From Shouchella xiaoxiensis (GTDB lineage: Bacteria; Bacillota; Bacilli; Bacillales; Bacillaceae_D): a DNA stretch of 64,000 nt. The notes below the pieces were generated by a model, which saw nothing but the letters and a program-made list of their open reading frames with translations, was not told where the DNA came from and ran no database searches. Position 1 is the first letter of the stretch. Each line of letters begins with the position of its first letter. The stretch is taken from the NCBI RefSeq assembly GCF_016907895.1, contig NZ_JAFBCV010000001.1, positions 372,001 through 436,000 on the forward strand, written 5' to 3'. Made by a program: the position numbers and the translations under genes. Positions 32,928 to 42,949 of this stretch are shown in pieces.

Positions 32928-33545
32928 CTACGATTTTCTAAACGTACCACTGCGTAGAGACAAAACAAGCGCAAAGAGAAATCCTGAGAGCAGACCACCG
33001 AGGTGACCAGCAGTACTGATTGTTGGTATGAGAAAGGTTGATAGGAAAGCAATGCTGCTGAATAGAAGGATAGACGATCGATCAGATCGGGCAATCAGCT
33101 GTTTTTGTTGCCAGATCAAATAAAGATAGATACCGATCAAGCCAAATGCTGGTCCAGAAGAGCCAGCTAAAGGGACAGGGTAGGAAGAAAAGAAATGGAT
33201 CGTCATGCCTGCACCTATGCTAAGAATGACGTAGCTGAGCAAAAAGAGTGAATGACCCATTCGTTTTTCTAAAGGTCTTGCAAGCAGCACAACAAAGGGG
33301 ATGTTTAACAGTAAATGAAACAGGCTCATATGACCAAAGGCATAAGTAAGCAACCGCCAATAGGCGCCATCGTCCACAGCATTTGCGTCATAAGCACCTA
33401 GCAAAAGACGTGTCTCTGCTGTATAGCCACCAAGCAGCATCGTCACGGCACCTTGCAAAAGACAGATGAACGCAATTGCCGTTGTGACAGGGTATTCTTT
33501 TATAAACGCGCTAAAACTTTCTGTAATACGAAACATCCAGACCAC
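32928..33545 (-). CDS. Rhomboid family intramembrane serine protease
   Basis: 205 residues, six membrane helices. Catalytic dyad visible: Ser in GSSGPAFGLIG (about residue 129; the GxSG motif) and His in AGHLGGLLSGFLF (about 181). The HLLLNIPFVVLLARPLEKRMG segment is the conserved helix-2 motif. Rhomboids cleave membrane-spanning substrates; the substrate is unknown. Start ATG at 33545 has AGGGAGTGGTC upstream. Single gene. Confidence 0.9.
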   Translation of the reverse strand: MVWMFRITESFSAFIKEYPVTTAIAFICLLQGAVTMLLGGYTAETRLLLGAYDANAVDDGAYWRLLTYAFGHMSLFHLLLNIPFVVLLARPLEKRMGHSLFLLSYVILSIGAGMTIHFFSSYPVPLAGSSGPAFGLIGIYLYLIWQQKQLIARSDRSSILLFSSIAFLSTFLIPTISTAGHLGGLLSGFLFALVLSLRSGTFRKS

Positions 33546-33656
33546 TCCCTAGCTTCGATCTTATCTGTACGGAAGAATTGAATAAATGTTTCAAAAAAAT
33601 TATTCTTGTTCTTTATACCGTATAGGGGTATATTGATTGGAGGGAGATGATGCTTA

Positions 33657-34280
33657 ATGAAATCCTATCATGTTGGTATTTTATTATTTGATTATGTTGA
33701 TGCGCTTGATTTTGCGGGTCCTTACGAGGTGTTTAATGTAACGACTTATGAGGATGGCGACGTGAAGAAATTATTTCGCAATACGCTCGAAGAAAAACCG
33801 TTTCTTGTTCACACTGTGTCTCATGACGGGAAACAAGTAACCGTTCACAATGGTCTAAAGGTTACGCCGGATTTCAGCTTTTCAAACAGCCCGCTATTTG
33901 ATGTTGTCATTATTCCAGGTGGACCGTTAAAGGCAATGGAAGGTGTTAGCCAAAATCAAGAAATAATTGAGTGGGTCGCGGGCTATAAAGATAAGCTTGT
34001 TGCCTCTGTTTGTACCGGAGCCTTCTTTGTGGCTCAGGCTGGATTGCTAAACGGCAAAAAAGCAACCACAAACCGGGTTGCCTTACGATTGCTAGAGAAG
34101 CAGTATCCAGCGATAACGGTGGTACAGGATGCTCGCTTTGTTGATGAGGGTACTGTTGTCACGTCAGCTGGAATTTCAGCAGGGATCGATATGGCACTTC
34201 ATCTGGTTAAGCGGTTATTGGATGAAGAAACAGCAAATCGAACCGCCTACACAATGGAATTAACAGAAGCCGATGCCTAA
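33657..34280 (+). CDS. DJ-1/PfpI family protein (GATase1-like)
   Basis: 207 residues: HVGILLFDYVDALDFAGPYEVF (the start typical of the AraC-regulator/isonitrile-hydratase-like DJ-1 subgroup), FDVVIIPGGP, and the nucleophile elbow ASVCTGAFFVAQAGLLNGKKATT with its Cys intact (contrast the Ser variant at 29606). TSAGISAGIDMALHLV closes the domain. No DNA-binding domain. Reaction unknown; isocyanide hydratase or deglycase are options. Confidence 0.87.
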   Translation: MKSYHVGILLFDYVDALDFAGPYEVFNVTTYEDGDVKKLFRNTLEEKPFLVHTVSHDGKQVTVHNGLKVTPDFSFSNSPLFDVVIIPGGPLKAMEGVSQNQEIIEWVAGYKDKLVASVCTGAFFVAQAGLLNGKKATTNRVALRLLEKQYPAITVVQDARFVDEGTVVTSAGISAGIDMALHLVKRLLDEETANRTAYTMELTEADA

Positions 34281-34299
34281 CGGGGCACCGGCTCTTTTT
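34269..34299 (+). terminator. Terminator overlapping the PfpI gene end
   Basis: GCCGATGCC/GGCACCGGC stem (34269-34277 with 34284-34292, one mismatch) then CTTTTTA; stop codon lies in the loop. Confidence 0.75.
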
Positions 34300-35041
34300 A
34301 TTTAGCTGTGTAGCCACCATCAATGTAAATCGTCGTTCCAGTAACAAATTCATTTTCCGCTAAGTAGACAACGCCATGAGCGATCTCATCTGGTGTACCG
34401 AGACGACCTGCTGGGTGCTTGGCAACTAAGCCATCATAGAAATCACCAAGGGCTTCTTTATTAACGAGTCCCGATTCAATAAAGCCTGGCGCAACGGCGT
34501 TACAGCGGATGTTGCGATCGGCATATTCAAGCGCCACGGATTTTGTAATTAAGTTAACCGCCCCTTTACTGGCCGCATAAGGGGTTGATGTCGGTTCACC
34601 GACCGCGCCTAAGATCGATGCGGTATTAATAATTGAACCCCCACCTGCTTTTAACAGCTCAGGAATTGCATTTTTAACGCCGAAGAAGACGCCGTCTTGG
34701 TTAACCGCAATAACTTTCTGATATTCCTCATACGTTAATTCATGCGTCGGTTTCTGGATGCCGATTCCGGCATTATTAAAGATCACGTTAAGTTGTCCAT
34801 ACGTTTCAACCGTTTTTGCGACAAGATTCTTAACGGACGCTTCTTCAGCGACGTTTACCTTTACAAACGTAACGTCTGAATACGTACCTTTTAAATCCTG
34901 AACAACGTCTTCTCCTGCTTTTTCGTTAAAGTCTCCAATAACGACTTTTGCCCCTTTTTCTAAAAAGCGCTTTGCTGTTGCCAGACCAATACCAGAAGCG
35001 CCTCCTGTTACAATAACAACTTGATTTTTTAATTCAATCAC
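34298..35041 (-). CDS. SDR family oxidoreductase
   Basis: Start at GTG 35041, because ATGGAGGGATGCAAA lies directly upstream; 247 residues. Classical SDR: TGGASGIGLA (about 11-20), NNAGIG (about 85-90), catalytic Ser in IINTASILGAVG, YAASKGA (Y-x-x-x-K) and the closing EFVTGTTIYIDGGYTAK. Glucose-1-dehydrogenase/acyl-reductase-like; substrate unknown. Confidence 0.9.
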   Translation of the reverse strand: MIELKNQVVIVTGGASGIGLATAKRFLEKGAKVVIGDFNEKAGEDVVQDLKGTYSDVTFVKVNVAEEASVKNLVAKTVETYGQLNVIFNNAGIGIQKPTHELTYEEYQKVIAVNQDGVFFGVKNAIPELLKAGGGSIINTASILGAVGEPTSTPYAASKGAVNLITKSVALEYADRNIRCNAVAPGFIESGLVNKEALGDFYDGLVAKHPAGRLGTPDEIAHGVVYLAENEFVTGTTIYIDGGYTAK

Positions 35042-35265
35042 TTTGCATCCCTCCATTAAGTAGAACTTCACCTACTATGCGCTAGAAAAAGGGAGCTTAT
35101 GCACAAAACGATTGTTTGAAAAAACCTGTTTGTTGTAAAAATGCGTCCTTATATAAAAACATTAAAGTATATGACAGATTAAATGAATAAACGTGAGAAA
35201 AAAGGAAGTGAACCTTATCATTTGCATTCATTTTATAAAATAAAGGTAGAAAGGGAGTTGTTGAA

Positions 35266-36036
35266 ATGAATGAAAAGCAATTAGCGAAGATCAATCAAAA
35301 CAGGACAGTTCCGTTGTTCGATTGTGATTACCATCGATTTGATGAACACCTTGAATTTTATACAGCAATGGGCTTCCAGCTTATCTATTATCAAAAAGCC
35401 CCTTACCGATTTGCTTCTGTCACAAAGGAGACAATCGGGGAATTCGGTTTCTATGGAGCGCGAAACTTTGAAGAGGAGGGGAATCAAGGTGGATGTTATG
35501 TTCATGTACCGGACGTAAGAGCCGTTTACGAAGAGCTGCGCAAGAACCTAAAAGCCTATTATGGAAAGCTGCCGTTAAAAGGGATGCCAAAAATTTCGCG
35601 CTTGAATAAAACCGCTGAAGATTGGCGCGTGAACATTACCGACCCAAGTGGAAATACGATTATCATTGGAGAAGCATTTGGAGACTCAACGGAGTTAATG
35701 GAAAAGGAAGCAGCGCGGGTCAAAGCATTAAAATCAATGTTTGAAAAAGGCTATGCAGCCGCTTATCGATTCGCCCACTCAAAAGAAGATTATCTAGCCG
35801 CGCGAAACACGCTTGAAGTCGCATTTTCCCAGCAAACGAAGAAAGATTCATGTTTAATGGTATTCAAGGCGAAGGTATTGCAGGCGGAAGTATTTATCCA
35901 GTTGAATCAAATTCAATTGGCGACTGAAGCAATTGAAGAGGCAAGTGCAATGGGAGTAATTGTTGAGCAAAGCGGTGAGCTCGGTCCTACCGTTGAGCGC
36001 TTAATGGAATTAGTAGAACAACTTGAAAATCTGTAA
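35266..36036 (+). CDS. VOC-domain protein with helical C-terminal extension
   Basis: 256 residues. The first 120 form a VOC/bleomycin-resistance-like domain (VPLFDCDYHRFDEHLEFYTAMGF, YVHVPDVRAVYEEL, VNITDPSGNTIIIGE). The remaining 130 residues are helical with TPR-like spacing (AAAYRFAHSKEDYLAARNTLEVAF, then VLQAEVFIQLNQIQLATEAIEEA). The combination is unusual for small VOC proteins; a protein-interaction arm is a guess. AGAAAGGGAGTTGTTG precedes the ATG. Confidence 0.75.
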   Translation: MNEKQLAKINQNRTVPLFDCDYHRFDEHLEFYTAMGFQLIYYQKAPYRFASVTKETIGEFGFYGARNFEEEGNQGGCYVHVPDVRAVYEELRKNLKAYYGKLPLKGMPKISRLNKTAEDWRVNITDPSGNTIIIGEAFGDSTELMEKEAARVKALKSMFEKGYAAAYRFAHSKEDYLAARNTLEVAFSQQTKKDSCLMVFKAKVLQAEVFIQLNQIQLATEAIEEASAMGVIVEQSGELGPTVERLMELVEQLENL

Positions 36037-36068
36037 GCATGTGGTGTAGGTGTCTAAATATGAACAGG

Positions 36069-36114
36069 AAAAAAGGTGTGCAGGGAGATCGCTTATCCCA
36101 ATCGCACCTTTTTT
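36069..36114. terminator. Terminator after VOC-helical gene
   Basis: AAAAAAGGTG/CACCTTTTTT stem (36069-36078 with 36105-36114) with an inner GGGA/TCCC stem. Confidence 0.75.
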
Positions 36115-36143
36115 CAATTTCCTTAACATGTGCATCAATTACC

Positions 36144-36410
36144 TCACGCACACGTTAGTAAAAAGGCTGCATCCATCCCAGCAGATAGATTCCAATACGA
36201 TGCAAGCATAATGGATTGGATTAACCCAAAGCTGAGCAAAATAAAGCTAGTATAGCGGAGCGCCGGTTGTGAATGTGTTTTCTGTCTTAGTAAAAAGACG
36301 ATGCCAAGCAGTGAGAGCGCAATGGTGACAAACGGAATAATTGACGGGCTTAATCCAAAAAACAGGTTGAGTAAAAGAATGAGTAAAAACAAGAGCGGAT
36401 ACCGCAACAT
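36144..36410 (-). CDS. Small membrane protein, 88 aa
   Basis: Start at ATG 36410; AGGAGGAGG lies upstream with an 11-base gap (a GTG at 36422 is too close to it). Three predicted membrane helices (about 4-20, 23-41, 53-75). No family recognised. Single gene, convergent with the VOC gene. Confidence 0.55.
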   Translation of the reverse strand: MLRYPLLFLLILLLNLFFGLSPSIIPFVTIALSLLGIVFLLRQKTHSQPALRYTSFILLSFGLIQSIMLASYWNLSAGMDAAFLLTCA

Positions 36411-36653
36411 AGTCTTGTCCACCTCCTCCTAATAAGCTATGAAGCTCAGAGTCCAATTATGATGTGAATGATGTATAATACTGGAAGGAACGGCACAAGC
36501 TACAAATGCATAGGATAGAAGTAGGCGAATTTACGTGTTTTTTGTTGTAAATTTGATTTTTTAGGTACATACACCTTTTTTATCTGTCGCGAATCGATTA
36601 TTATTAGATCATACATGTTTTTTCTAAGTCTAATGGATGTAAGGATGAACGAA

Positions 36654-38171
36654 ATGAGCGTACTAAAATCAGATATTATTTTAATTGGTGCTGGAGTAAT
36701 GAGCGCAACGCTTGGAACAATTGTAAAAGAATTAGCGCCAGAGATGAAAATTACTGTTTTTGAAAAGCTTAAGGGCGCAGGTGAAGAGAGCTCGAATGAA
36801 TGGAATAACGCGGGCACTGGTCATGCAGCGCTTTGTGAATTAAATTACACAACTGAAAAAGCGGATGGATCGCTTGATATTAGTAAGGCTGTAAAAGTGA
36901 ATGAACACTTTCAACTGTCACGACAGTTTTGGTCCTATCTTGTCGACAAAAAGATCATTGATAATCCGAAAGAATTTATTATGCCAATTCCCCATATCAG
37001 CATGGTTCAGGGCGAGAAGAATGGCTTATTTTTAAAAAGGCGTATGGAAGCGTTATCAGACAACCCGCTATTTGCCGATATGGAAATGAGCGATGACCCT
37101 GCCGTTCTAAAACAATGGATGCCGCTTATTATGGATGGACGCAAGGCTGAGGAAGAACCGATCACGGCGACAAAATGTGAAACAGGAACGGATGTGAATT
37201 TTGGTTCACTTACCCGTACATTATTTGAGCATCTTGATGCTGAAGATGTCGATGTCCGCTATGAACATATGGTAAAAGATTTAAAACAAAGCCCAGATGG
37301 AACGTGGAAACTAAAAGTAAAAGATCTTAAGACAAACCGAGTGGAGCATCATGAGGCGAAGTTTATCTTTATTGGCGCGGGTGGGGGAAGCTTGCCGTTA
37401 CTTCAGAAAACAGGAATTCGCGAGTCGCGCCAAATTGGTGGTTTCCCAGTTAGTGGATTGTTTCTTGTTTGCAGTAACCCTGACGTGGTGGAGCAACACC
37501 ACGCCAAAGTGTATGGCAAAGCAAAGGTCGGCGCACCACCAATGTCCGTACCTCATTTAGATACGCGCTATATTAACGGGAAGAAATCGCTGTTGTTTGG
37601 ACCGTTTGCTGGCTTTACGCCGAAGTTTCTTAAAACGGGTTCTTATTTTGACTTAATTGGTTCGGTTAAACCTAATAACTTGTTTACGATGCTTGGCGCA
37701 GGCGTAAAGGAAATGGGCTTAACCAAATACTTAATACAGCAAGTGTTGTTATCGAATGAAAAGCGGATGAATGACCTGCGCGAATTTATTCCGAATGCGA
37801 AGAACGAGGATTGGGAAATGATTACAGCTGGTCAGCGTGTTCAGGTAATTAAAGACACCGAAGCAGGAGGGCGGGGGACACTTCAGTTTGGTACTGAAGT
37901 TGTTACTTCGCAGGATGGATCAGTTGCTGCTTTGCTTGGTGCCTCCCCTGGAGCATCAACAGCTGTGCATGTTATGTTGGAAATTTTAACGAAGTGTTTT
38001 CCAGACCGTATTAAGGAATGGGAACCAAAAGTAAAAGAAATGGTGCCATCATATGGCAAACAATTAAGCGAGCACCCGGCTTTGTTCCAAGACATTTTGA
38101 AAAAGACAGCGCATACGCTGATGCTTGAGAATCCCATTCATGAACCAAGCGACATTCGCCAACTATCATAA
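36654..38171 (+). CDS. mqo: Malate:quinone oxidoreductase
   Basis: ATG at 36654 chosen behind GTAAGGATGAACGAA; longer in-frame starts give an unlikely hydrophobic lead. 505 residues, the usual Mqo length. FAD-binding dinucleotide fold [14 protein letters not shown] (about 8-21), the Mqo signature [21 protein letters not shown] (about 44-63) and [13 protein letters not shown]. Oxidises malate to oxaloacetate at the membrane face and reduces the quinone pool directly, bypassing NAD-linked malate dehydrogenase. Monocistronic with its own terminator. Confidence 0.95.
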   Translation: MSVLKSDIILIGAGVMSATLGTIVKELAPEMKITVFEKLKGAGEESSNEWNNAGTGHAALCELNYTTEKADGSLDISKAVKVNEHFQLSRQFWSYLVDKKIIDNPKEFIMPIPHISMVQGEKNGLFLKRRMEALSDNPLFADMEMSDDPAVLKQWMPLIMDGRKAEEEPITATKCETGTDVNFGSLTRTLFEHLDAEDVDVRYEHMVKDLKQSPDGTWKLKVKDLKTNRVEHHEAKFIFIGAGGGSLPLLQKTGIRESRQIGGFPVSGLFLVCSNPDVVEQHHAKVYGKAKVGAPPMSVPHLDTRYINGKKSLLFGPFAGFTPKFLKTGSYFDLIGSVKPNNLFTMLGAGVKEMGLTKYLIQQVLLSNEKRMNDLREFIPNAKNEDWEMITAGQRVQVIKDTEAGGRGTLQFGTEVVTSQDGSVAALLGASPGASTAVHVMLEILTKCFPDRIKEWEPKVKEMVPSYGKQLSEHPALFQDILKKTAHTLMLENPIHEPSDIRQLS

Positions 38172-38178
38172 GCAAGTA

Positions 38179-38209
38179 AAAGAGACTGCCTAAAAAAGGC
38201 AGTCTCTTT
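38179..38209. terminator. Bidirectional terminator
   Basis: AAAGAGACTGCC/GGCAGTCTCTTT perfect 12-bp stem between mqo and the convergent hydrolase. Confidence 0.88.
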
Positions 38210-38990
38210 ATGCGTATATTAGGTTATGAAGATGCTTTCTTATTTCTGCATTCACTTGTGTTGGGTTATCTAAGTTCGTGGCGTGATGAGCCTGATCAAT
38301 TATTTTCAGAGTTGAATGGGGGATAAGCTGATGCAAGGCGATCTGCTGTCTCATTATCATGGAATCATGCTCACCATGTAGGATGAGAGTTGGGCAGGTA
38401 ATGGTCTGTAGCTGTTCGCCACTCTCCATTCTAGAAATTGCCTGCCAGAGACGAATCCATCGTTCATGTGGAATTGAGCGAACGGCTTTCTGGATGTACG
38501 CTTTATTCTCATGGTTAAAGCGGGAAAGCGTCTTCGCCTGCATAAAAGCGAGCAGCGACATTGGGATAAACCGACTCGACAAACGATTAAGCGGGAGAAC
38601 CCATTTTTCGAATGCATTAAATGAATTGGTGTAAGGTGTCCCAATCAAAATAAGCGATGAAACGCGCTCCGGATAATAAATCGCCGTCTGTAGGGAAATG
38701 TGACCGCCCATTGATAAGCCGCATAGATGTGCCTGCTTTACATGGAGATGATCGAGCAGCGCAATTAAATCGCGGCTAAATTGACGTGCATCTACTTTTC
38801 CAGCAGGAAGAGTGGAACGACCATGCCCGCGCACGTCCCAAGTGACTGTATGATAAGAATTCGATAAAGCATTCACTTGCGGCTGCCACTGATGCTGATC
38901 CCAAGATGCTCCGTGTGTAAAAACAATCGTCTCGCCCGTTCCTCTTTCTTCGTAATGGAGCTCGACATCATTAAACGTAAGTGTTGGCAT
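38208..38990 (-). CDS. Alpha/beta hydrolase
   Basis: 260 residues, classical alpha/beta hydrolase: oxyanion HGASWDQHQW (about 26-35), nucleophile elbow GLSMGG (about 93-98), acid in LHGEHDSM and His in AHHATNLDNP (about 237). WDVRGHGRST is the usual pre-cap motif. Substrate unknown. AAAGGAGAGTTT precedes the ATG; it begins 19 bp after the SgrR-type gene and is probably its operon partner. Confidence 0.87.
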   Translation of the reverse strand: MPTLTFNDVELHYEERGTGETIVFTHGASWDQHQWQPQVNALSNSYHTVTWDVRGHGRSTLPAGKVDARQFSRDLIALLDHLHVKQAHLCGLSMGGHISLQTAIYYPERVSSLILIGTPYTNSFNAFEKWVLPLNRLSSRFIPMSLLAFMQAKTLSRFNHENKAYIQKAVRSIPHERWIRLWQAISRMESGEQLQTITCPTLILHGEHDSMIMRQQIALHQLIPHSTLKIIDQAHHATNLDNPTQVNAEIRKHLHNLIYA

Positions 38991-39009
38991 AAACTCTCCT
39001 TTTCACTGG

Positions 39010-40782
39010 TCACGTCGTGTACCAAAGCTTGTCATACTTTAAGCGGTTCAAACTATTCACTTCAATTCCTTGAAGGCGGTAATCGGCCTCAATGGAAACA
39101 TGGGTTAACCGTTCGTAAAGGTAAATGACGTGATAATGGTTCAATAAATACGATTCGAGCTCCCGCAGGCGCGTATATGCTTCTTGCGTCGAAACGCTTG
39201 CCATCGTTCTGGCTACGAGCAGATCGGTGTGAGTCCGTGCTTCATCCGGCATCGTATTATAAATAAACGTCGCTTCTCCGCTCAAAGTCTGCACAAGGGA
39301 TGCAAGAATATCGCCAGCCATTGTGATCCCGGCGATTATAAGATCAGATTGGTTCATTCGCTCAGGCTTAAGCAGTTCGTTAAAATCAACAATCTCTGTA
39401 TCGAGCGTGATGCCAAACTCTTTTAATGCGTCCTGAAGTATGCCAATTTCATAACCTAAATGAGCATTGTGGCTGAGGCAGGTGGACGTCAGCGTAAAGC
39501 GCTTTCCGACATAACCGTTTTCTTTAAACCATTTCCGAGCCTCGTCTGGCCTGTACGTTTGTCTAAGTGGAGTGCCGTCCCGGATAAAAAATCCATCTGG
39601 CTGCCAAACCTTATAGTAAGGATGATTGGAAAAAAGCGTCTGGCGGTCAAGCGCATAAGAGAGCATCTTAGGAAAGTCTTGATGCGTGTGCAGCCCTGGT
39701 TTTTGTCGGTTTACAACCATATAGGTCCCGCCCCGATCCGTTTGCGGGAAATCATGAATAATCGTCTCGGTTGTATCGGCCTGCTTAACCCGGTAGTGTA
39801 TACCGTTATGAATGGGAAGCTGTCCTGAAGGCAGACGATACAGTTCTACTTGATCAAGCTGTGGCCGGTAACCGAAATAACGGTCAAACGCCTCTAGTTT
39901 TAAATAATTCGTTTGATGCTCGGCAATCTTGAAAGGTCCCGTGCCAATCGGAAAGCGATCGAATTCAGCCTCTTGCTTTCTGTATGAGGAAACGGGCAGG
40001 ATGGAGCTTTTCTTATCGGTAAAGAGATGCAAAAACAAATGATTTGGTTTAGTTAAACGAAACGTCAGCATCGAGCTTGAATCGAGTGTAATCGTCTCTA
40101 TCTGCGCGAGCATCGATTGCTTCCATTTGTTTAACGATATCTCTTTCCAGAGTTCAATATTGTCTTTAATTGTCTCAGCAGTTAGCTTTGTACCATCATG
40201 AAAATAAACACCTTTTCGCAGAAAAAAACGCCAAACCCGGCCATTTTCTTTTTTCTCATAGCGATGCAGCAGCTCTAGCTCAAAGGTCTGATTCTCATAA
40301 TTGTAGCTCAACAGGCAATTAAATAAATGAGAAATGATGTGCCCCTCATGCCTTGTTAAGGCTTTATGCGGGTTAAACGTTTGCACTGGAAAGTAGTACG
40401 GATAGCTAAGAACATCAAGCTTGGCATGGTTTACATGTTCCGGTGTCCAAAGAAATTGAGCTTGCAGCTGCTGGAGAAAAGCCTGCTCCAGCGGTGTTTT
40501 CTCCATCTCTTTTAGCGCTTGTGCCGTCTTGCCAGCTTGAAGTAGACTTTTTATCTGACTTTCTTGTAACGCTTGTTCAGACAGACGAAAGCGGATGGAT
40601 GAGGCATTGCCCCGGCCCGGAGCCGGTTTCCAGTCAATCCATTCCTTTTCTGCAAGTTGCTTGATAATCGTCTTCGCATGGCGCGGGGTGCATTGCAGCG
40701 TTTCGGCGATTTCAGCTAAGTAAACACGAGCAGATGTGCCAAATTTCTGAGAAAGGGTGAAGTAATGATCTTGTAATTTCAT
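39010..40782 (-). CDS. SgrR-family regulator (wHTH fused to solute-binding domain)
   Basis: 590 residues. N-terminal SgrR-type winged HTH (about 1-90: YFTLSQKFG..RVYLAEIAETLQCTPRHAKTIIKQL) followed by a complete ABC-type solute-binding domain (SBP_bac_5, about 140-580; YPYYFPVQTFNPHKALTRHEGHI, then KGVYFHDGTKLTAETIKDNIELW). Such proteins sense a sugar or peptide ligand with the binding domain and control adjacent transporter genes. It is divergent from an MFS exporter gene 118 bp away, the standard pairing in Bacilli. Confidence 0.92.
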   Translation of the reverse strand: MKLQDHYFTLSQKFGTSARVYLAEIAETLQCTPRHAKTIIKQLAEKEWIDWKPAPGRGNASSIRFRLSEQALQESQIKSLLQAGKTAQALKEMEKTPLEQAFLQQLQAQFLWTPEHVNHAKLDVLSYPYYFPVQTFNPHKALTRHEGHIISHLFNCLLSYNYENQTFELELLHRYEKKENGRVWRFFLRKGVYFHDGTKLTAETIKDNIELWKEISLNKWKQSMLAQIETITLDSSSMLTFRLTKPNHLFLHLFTDKKSSILPVSSYRKQEAEFDRFPIGTGPFKIAEHQTNYLKLEAFDRYFGYRPQLDQVELYRLPSGQLPIHNGIHYRVKQADTTETIIHDFPQTDRGGTYMVVNRQKPGLHTHQDFPKMLSYALDRQTLFSNHPYYKVWQPDGFFIRDGTPLRQTYRPDEARKWFKENGYVGKRFTLTSTCLSHNAHLGYEIGILQDALKEFGITLDTEIVDFNELLKPERMNQSDLIIAGITMAGDILASLVQTLSGEATFIYNTMPDEARTHTDLLVARTMASVSTQEAYTRLRELESYLLNHYHVIYLYERLTHVSIEADYRLQGIEVNSLNRLKYDKLWYTT

Positions 40783-40899
40783 CCTCTTTTTCTCCTTTTC
40801 CTTAAAAGGTGATCTCTTTTTGTTTTGAAAAGTGTGTCTTTTTGTTCCTCTTTTTAAGTTGTACCATAGATAGGGGAAAGGTGCTAGGGGGAATGGAAG

Positions 40900-42135
40900 A
40901 TGGAGAACCGCAAAACAGAGAAAATAGAAATGATGCCGATCCGCTCGCTATGGAAAAACCGCGCGTTTTTACTTGTGTGGGGCAGCGGCACGGCAGGTAC
41001 GATTGGACTTCAGATTTATACGCTTGTGATTCCGCTGCTTGTTTATGACATGTCGCAAAGTGCGCTGGCAATGAGCGGGATGCGCGTGATGGAATTTCTG
41101 CCGAATGTCTTACTTGGCATGGTCGCGGGCGTAATTGTTGATCGGCTTAACCGAAAAAAAGTCATGGTAGCTACGATTGGGGTTCAATGGCTAGCCATTG
41201 CATTGCTTGTCCTGCTTGTTTTCTCGCAGGAAATACAGCTGTGGAGCTTGTTTTTACTCGGATTTTTCTTCTCGAGCGCAGGGTATTTTAACGGGAACGC
41301 GACTCATTCGATCTTGCCGCAGCTGATTCAACGAGAACAGTTAACGGAAGCGAATGCAAAAATGAGCTTTACTGGCACGCTTATTAGCATGATCGGACCT
41401 GGACTTGCTGGGCTGATTTTAGCAGCTGGAAGCTTTGCCGGAACGCTCGTTATTCAATTCATTTGTATAACGATTGCGCTCATTAGCATGCTGTTTTTGC
41501 CCTCACCAGCTGTACATAAAAGGGCAAGCAAACAATCCTTTTGGGCTGATATGAAAGAAGGCATTCAAGAACTGCTTCAAAATAAAACGCTGTTAACACC
41601 GACAATTGCGACCATATTTCAAAACTTTGCATCAAGCATGGTTCTTGGTGTCCTCATTTTCTTCGCCGTCGACCGGCTTGGTTCTACGGAGACAGAGGTT
41701 GGCTTTATGTTAAGCTTTGGCGCTGTTGGTGGACTTCTTGGCGCTCTCATGGTGAAAAAGCTGACGCTAACGTTTGCCCGAGGAAAACTATATACATATA
41801 CGATACTAGGAAATACCATTGGCTACACGTTACTGCTAGTTGCTGATTCGTGGTGGGTTATCGGCATTTCTCTAGCGGTGCGAACGTTTGCGATTACAAT
41901 TTCAAACGTACTGTATTTTGCCATTCGGCAGGAATTTACGCCGAACCACATGCTCGGACGTGTTGCAGGAACGTCGTCGATGTTGATGAAATTAGCGCTT
42001 CCTGCGGGATTGCTCGCTGCTGGTCTATGGGCGGAAGTGTTCGAGATTCGAATCTTATTCCTGTTTACGATTATCATTACAGCGGCGATTTTCTTGACGA
42101 TGTTTAGAACAACTTTCCATAAACAGGTTACCTAA
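40900..42135 (+). CDS. MFS transporter (drug-exporter-like)
   Basis: 411 residues, twelve predicted membrane helices; motif-A-like loop GVIVDRLNRKKVMV (about 78-91) after helix 2, long central loop about 205-225, second-half copy LMVKKLTLTFARGK. Divergent from the SgrR-type regulator and probably its target. Substrate not predictable; sugar efflux or drug export are both plausible for this pairing. AATGGAAG precedes the start. Confidence 0.88.
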   Translation: MENRKTEKIEMMPIRSLWKNRAFLLVWGSGTAGTIGLQIYTLVIPLLVYDMSQSALAMSGMRVMEFLPNVLLGMVAGVIVDRLNRKKVMVATIGVQWLAIALLVLLVFSQEIQLWSLFLLGFFFSSAGYFNGNATHSILPQLIQREQLTEANAKMSFTGTLISMIGPGLAGLILAAGSFAGTLVIQFICITIALISMLFLPSPAVHKRASKQSFWADMKEGIQELLQNKTLLTPTIATIFQNFASSMVLGVLIFFAVDRLGSTETEVGFMLSFGAVGGLLGALMVKKLTLTFARGKLYTYTILGNTIGYTLLLVADSWWVIGISLAVRTFAITISNVLYFAIRQEFTPNHMLGRVAGTSSMLMKLALPAGLLAAGLWAEVFEIRILFLFTIIITAAIFLTMFRTTFHKQVT

Positions 42136-42167
42136 AAAAAAGCTCTTCTGCGGAAGAGCTTTTTTTT
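42134..42167. terminator. Bidirectional terminator
   Basis: AGCTCTTC-TGCG-GAAGAGCT perfect stem flanked by A7 and T7, between the MFS gene and convergent arsR-type gene. Confidence 0.92.
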
Positions 42168-42855
42168 AGGAGAGGGTTAGTCCAAATTCAGCTTGAAAAG
42201 AGGCTGCCCCGAGCTCTGTCACGCTAACGACGCGCTTTGGTTGCTGCACAATCCATTTTCTCGTAATGAGTTGATTCATGACGGCATGTCCAAGCGAGCC
42301 AGCTAAATGATAGCGCCGCTCACTCCAATCAAGGCATCTGCGAGCAAATTGCCGCCGCTGTTTTTGGAGTGCGGTGAGGTCAATTCCCATACTAGTGAAA
42401 AAAATCATCCCCTCGAAAGTGACTTCATAGTTTAAATCATTTGATTCAATCAGATAGCTCTGTTTAACAAAGTAATCCGTAAGCATAACGCCAAGTGCTC
42501 CAGCTAAGTGGTCGTAACAGCTTCTGGCTTTACGGAGTTTTTGTGAAGCGCTGTAGCTGTTAAACGAGTGAACAGCTGGCTTTGGAGCAAGCGCGCTTAA
42601 TGCCTCAATCACTTGGGCCACTTCAACACTAGCAAGCCGGTAGTATTTATGACGCCCATGCTGTTCGACTTTAATAAGTTGCCCTTCAATCAATTGATGT
42701 AAGTGGCTGCTTGCTGTTTGTAACGTTATTCCCGCTTGCTGGGCAAGGGCAGAAGCTGGCAGACCATCAACTTCCATTAACGCATTCAAAAAAACAGCCC
42801 GTGAAGAATCGGCGAGCAGTTTAGCCGTCTTTGCGATGTCAGGTACATTGGCCAT
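42166..42855 (-). CDS. ArsR-family winged-helix regulator
   Basis: 229 residues. N-terminal ArsR wHTH (about 5-90: KTAKLLADSSRAVFLNALM, ITLQTASSHLHQLIEGQLI, and a wing GRHKYYRL) fused to a C-terminal half of unknown fold. There are no metal-binding Cys motifs, so the ligand is unlikely to be arsenic. Divergent from a DinB-family gene with an inverted repeat in between. AAGGAGGATTTAGC precedes the ATG. Confidence 0.88.
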   Translation of the reverse strand: MANVPDIAKTAKLLADSSRAVFLNALMEVDGLPASALAQQAGITLQTASSHLHQLIEGQLIKVEQHGRHKYYRLASVEVAQVIEALSALAPKPAVHSFNSYSASQKLRKARSCYDHLAGALGVMLTDYFVKQSYLIESNDLNYEVTFEGMIFFTSMGIDLTALQKQRRQFARRCLDWSERRYHLAGSLGHAVMNQLITRKWIVQQPKRVVSVTELGAASFQAEFGLTLS

Positions 42856-42872
42856 GCTAAATCCTCCTTAAA

Positions 42873-42904
42873 CAACGATACTTCGATCATAACCGAAGTT
42901 GTTG
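42873..42904. promoter_or_regulatory. Inverted repeat between arsR-type and dinB-type genes
   Basis: Arms CAAC-GAT-ACTTCG (42873-42885) and CGAAGT-T-GTTG (42894-42904) around 8 bases; the core ACTTCG/CGAAGT is perfect. Likely operator for the ArsR-type protein, controlling both genes. Confidence 0.5.
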
Positions 42905-42949
42905 CGTGATACTATTAGAAAAAACGAAATAAATTGCTTGGAGGCAGGA

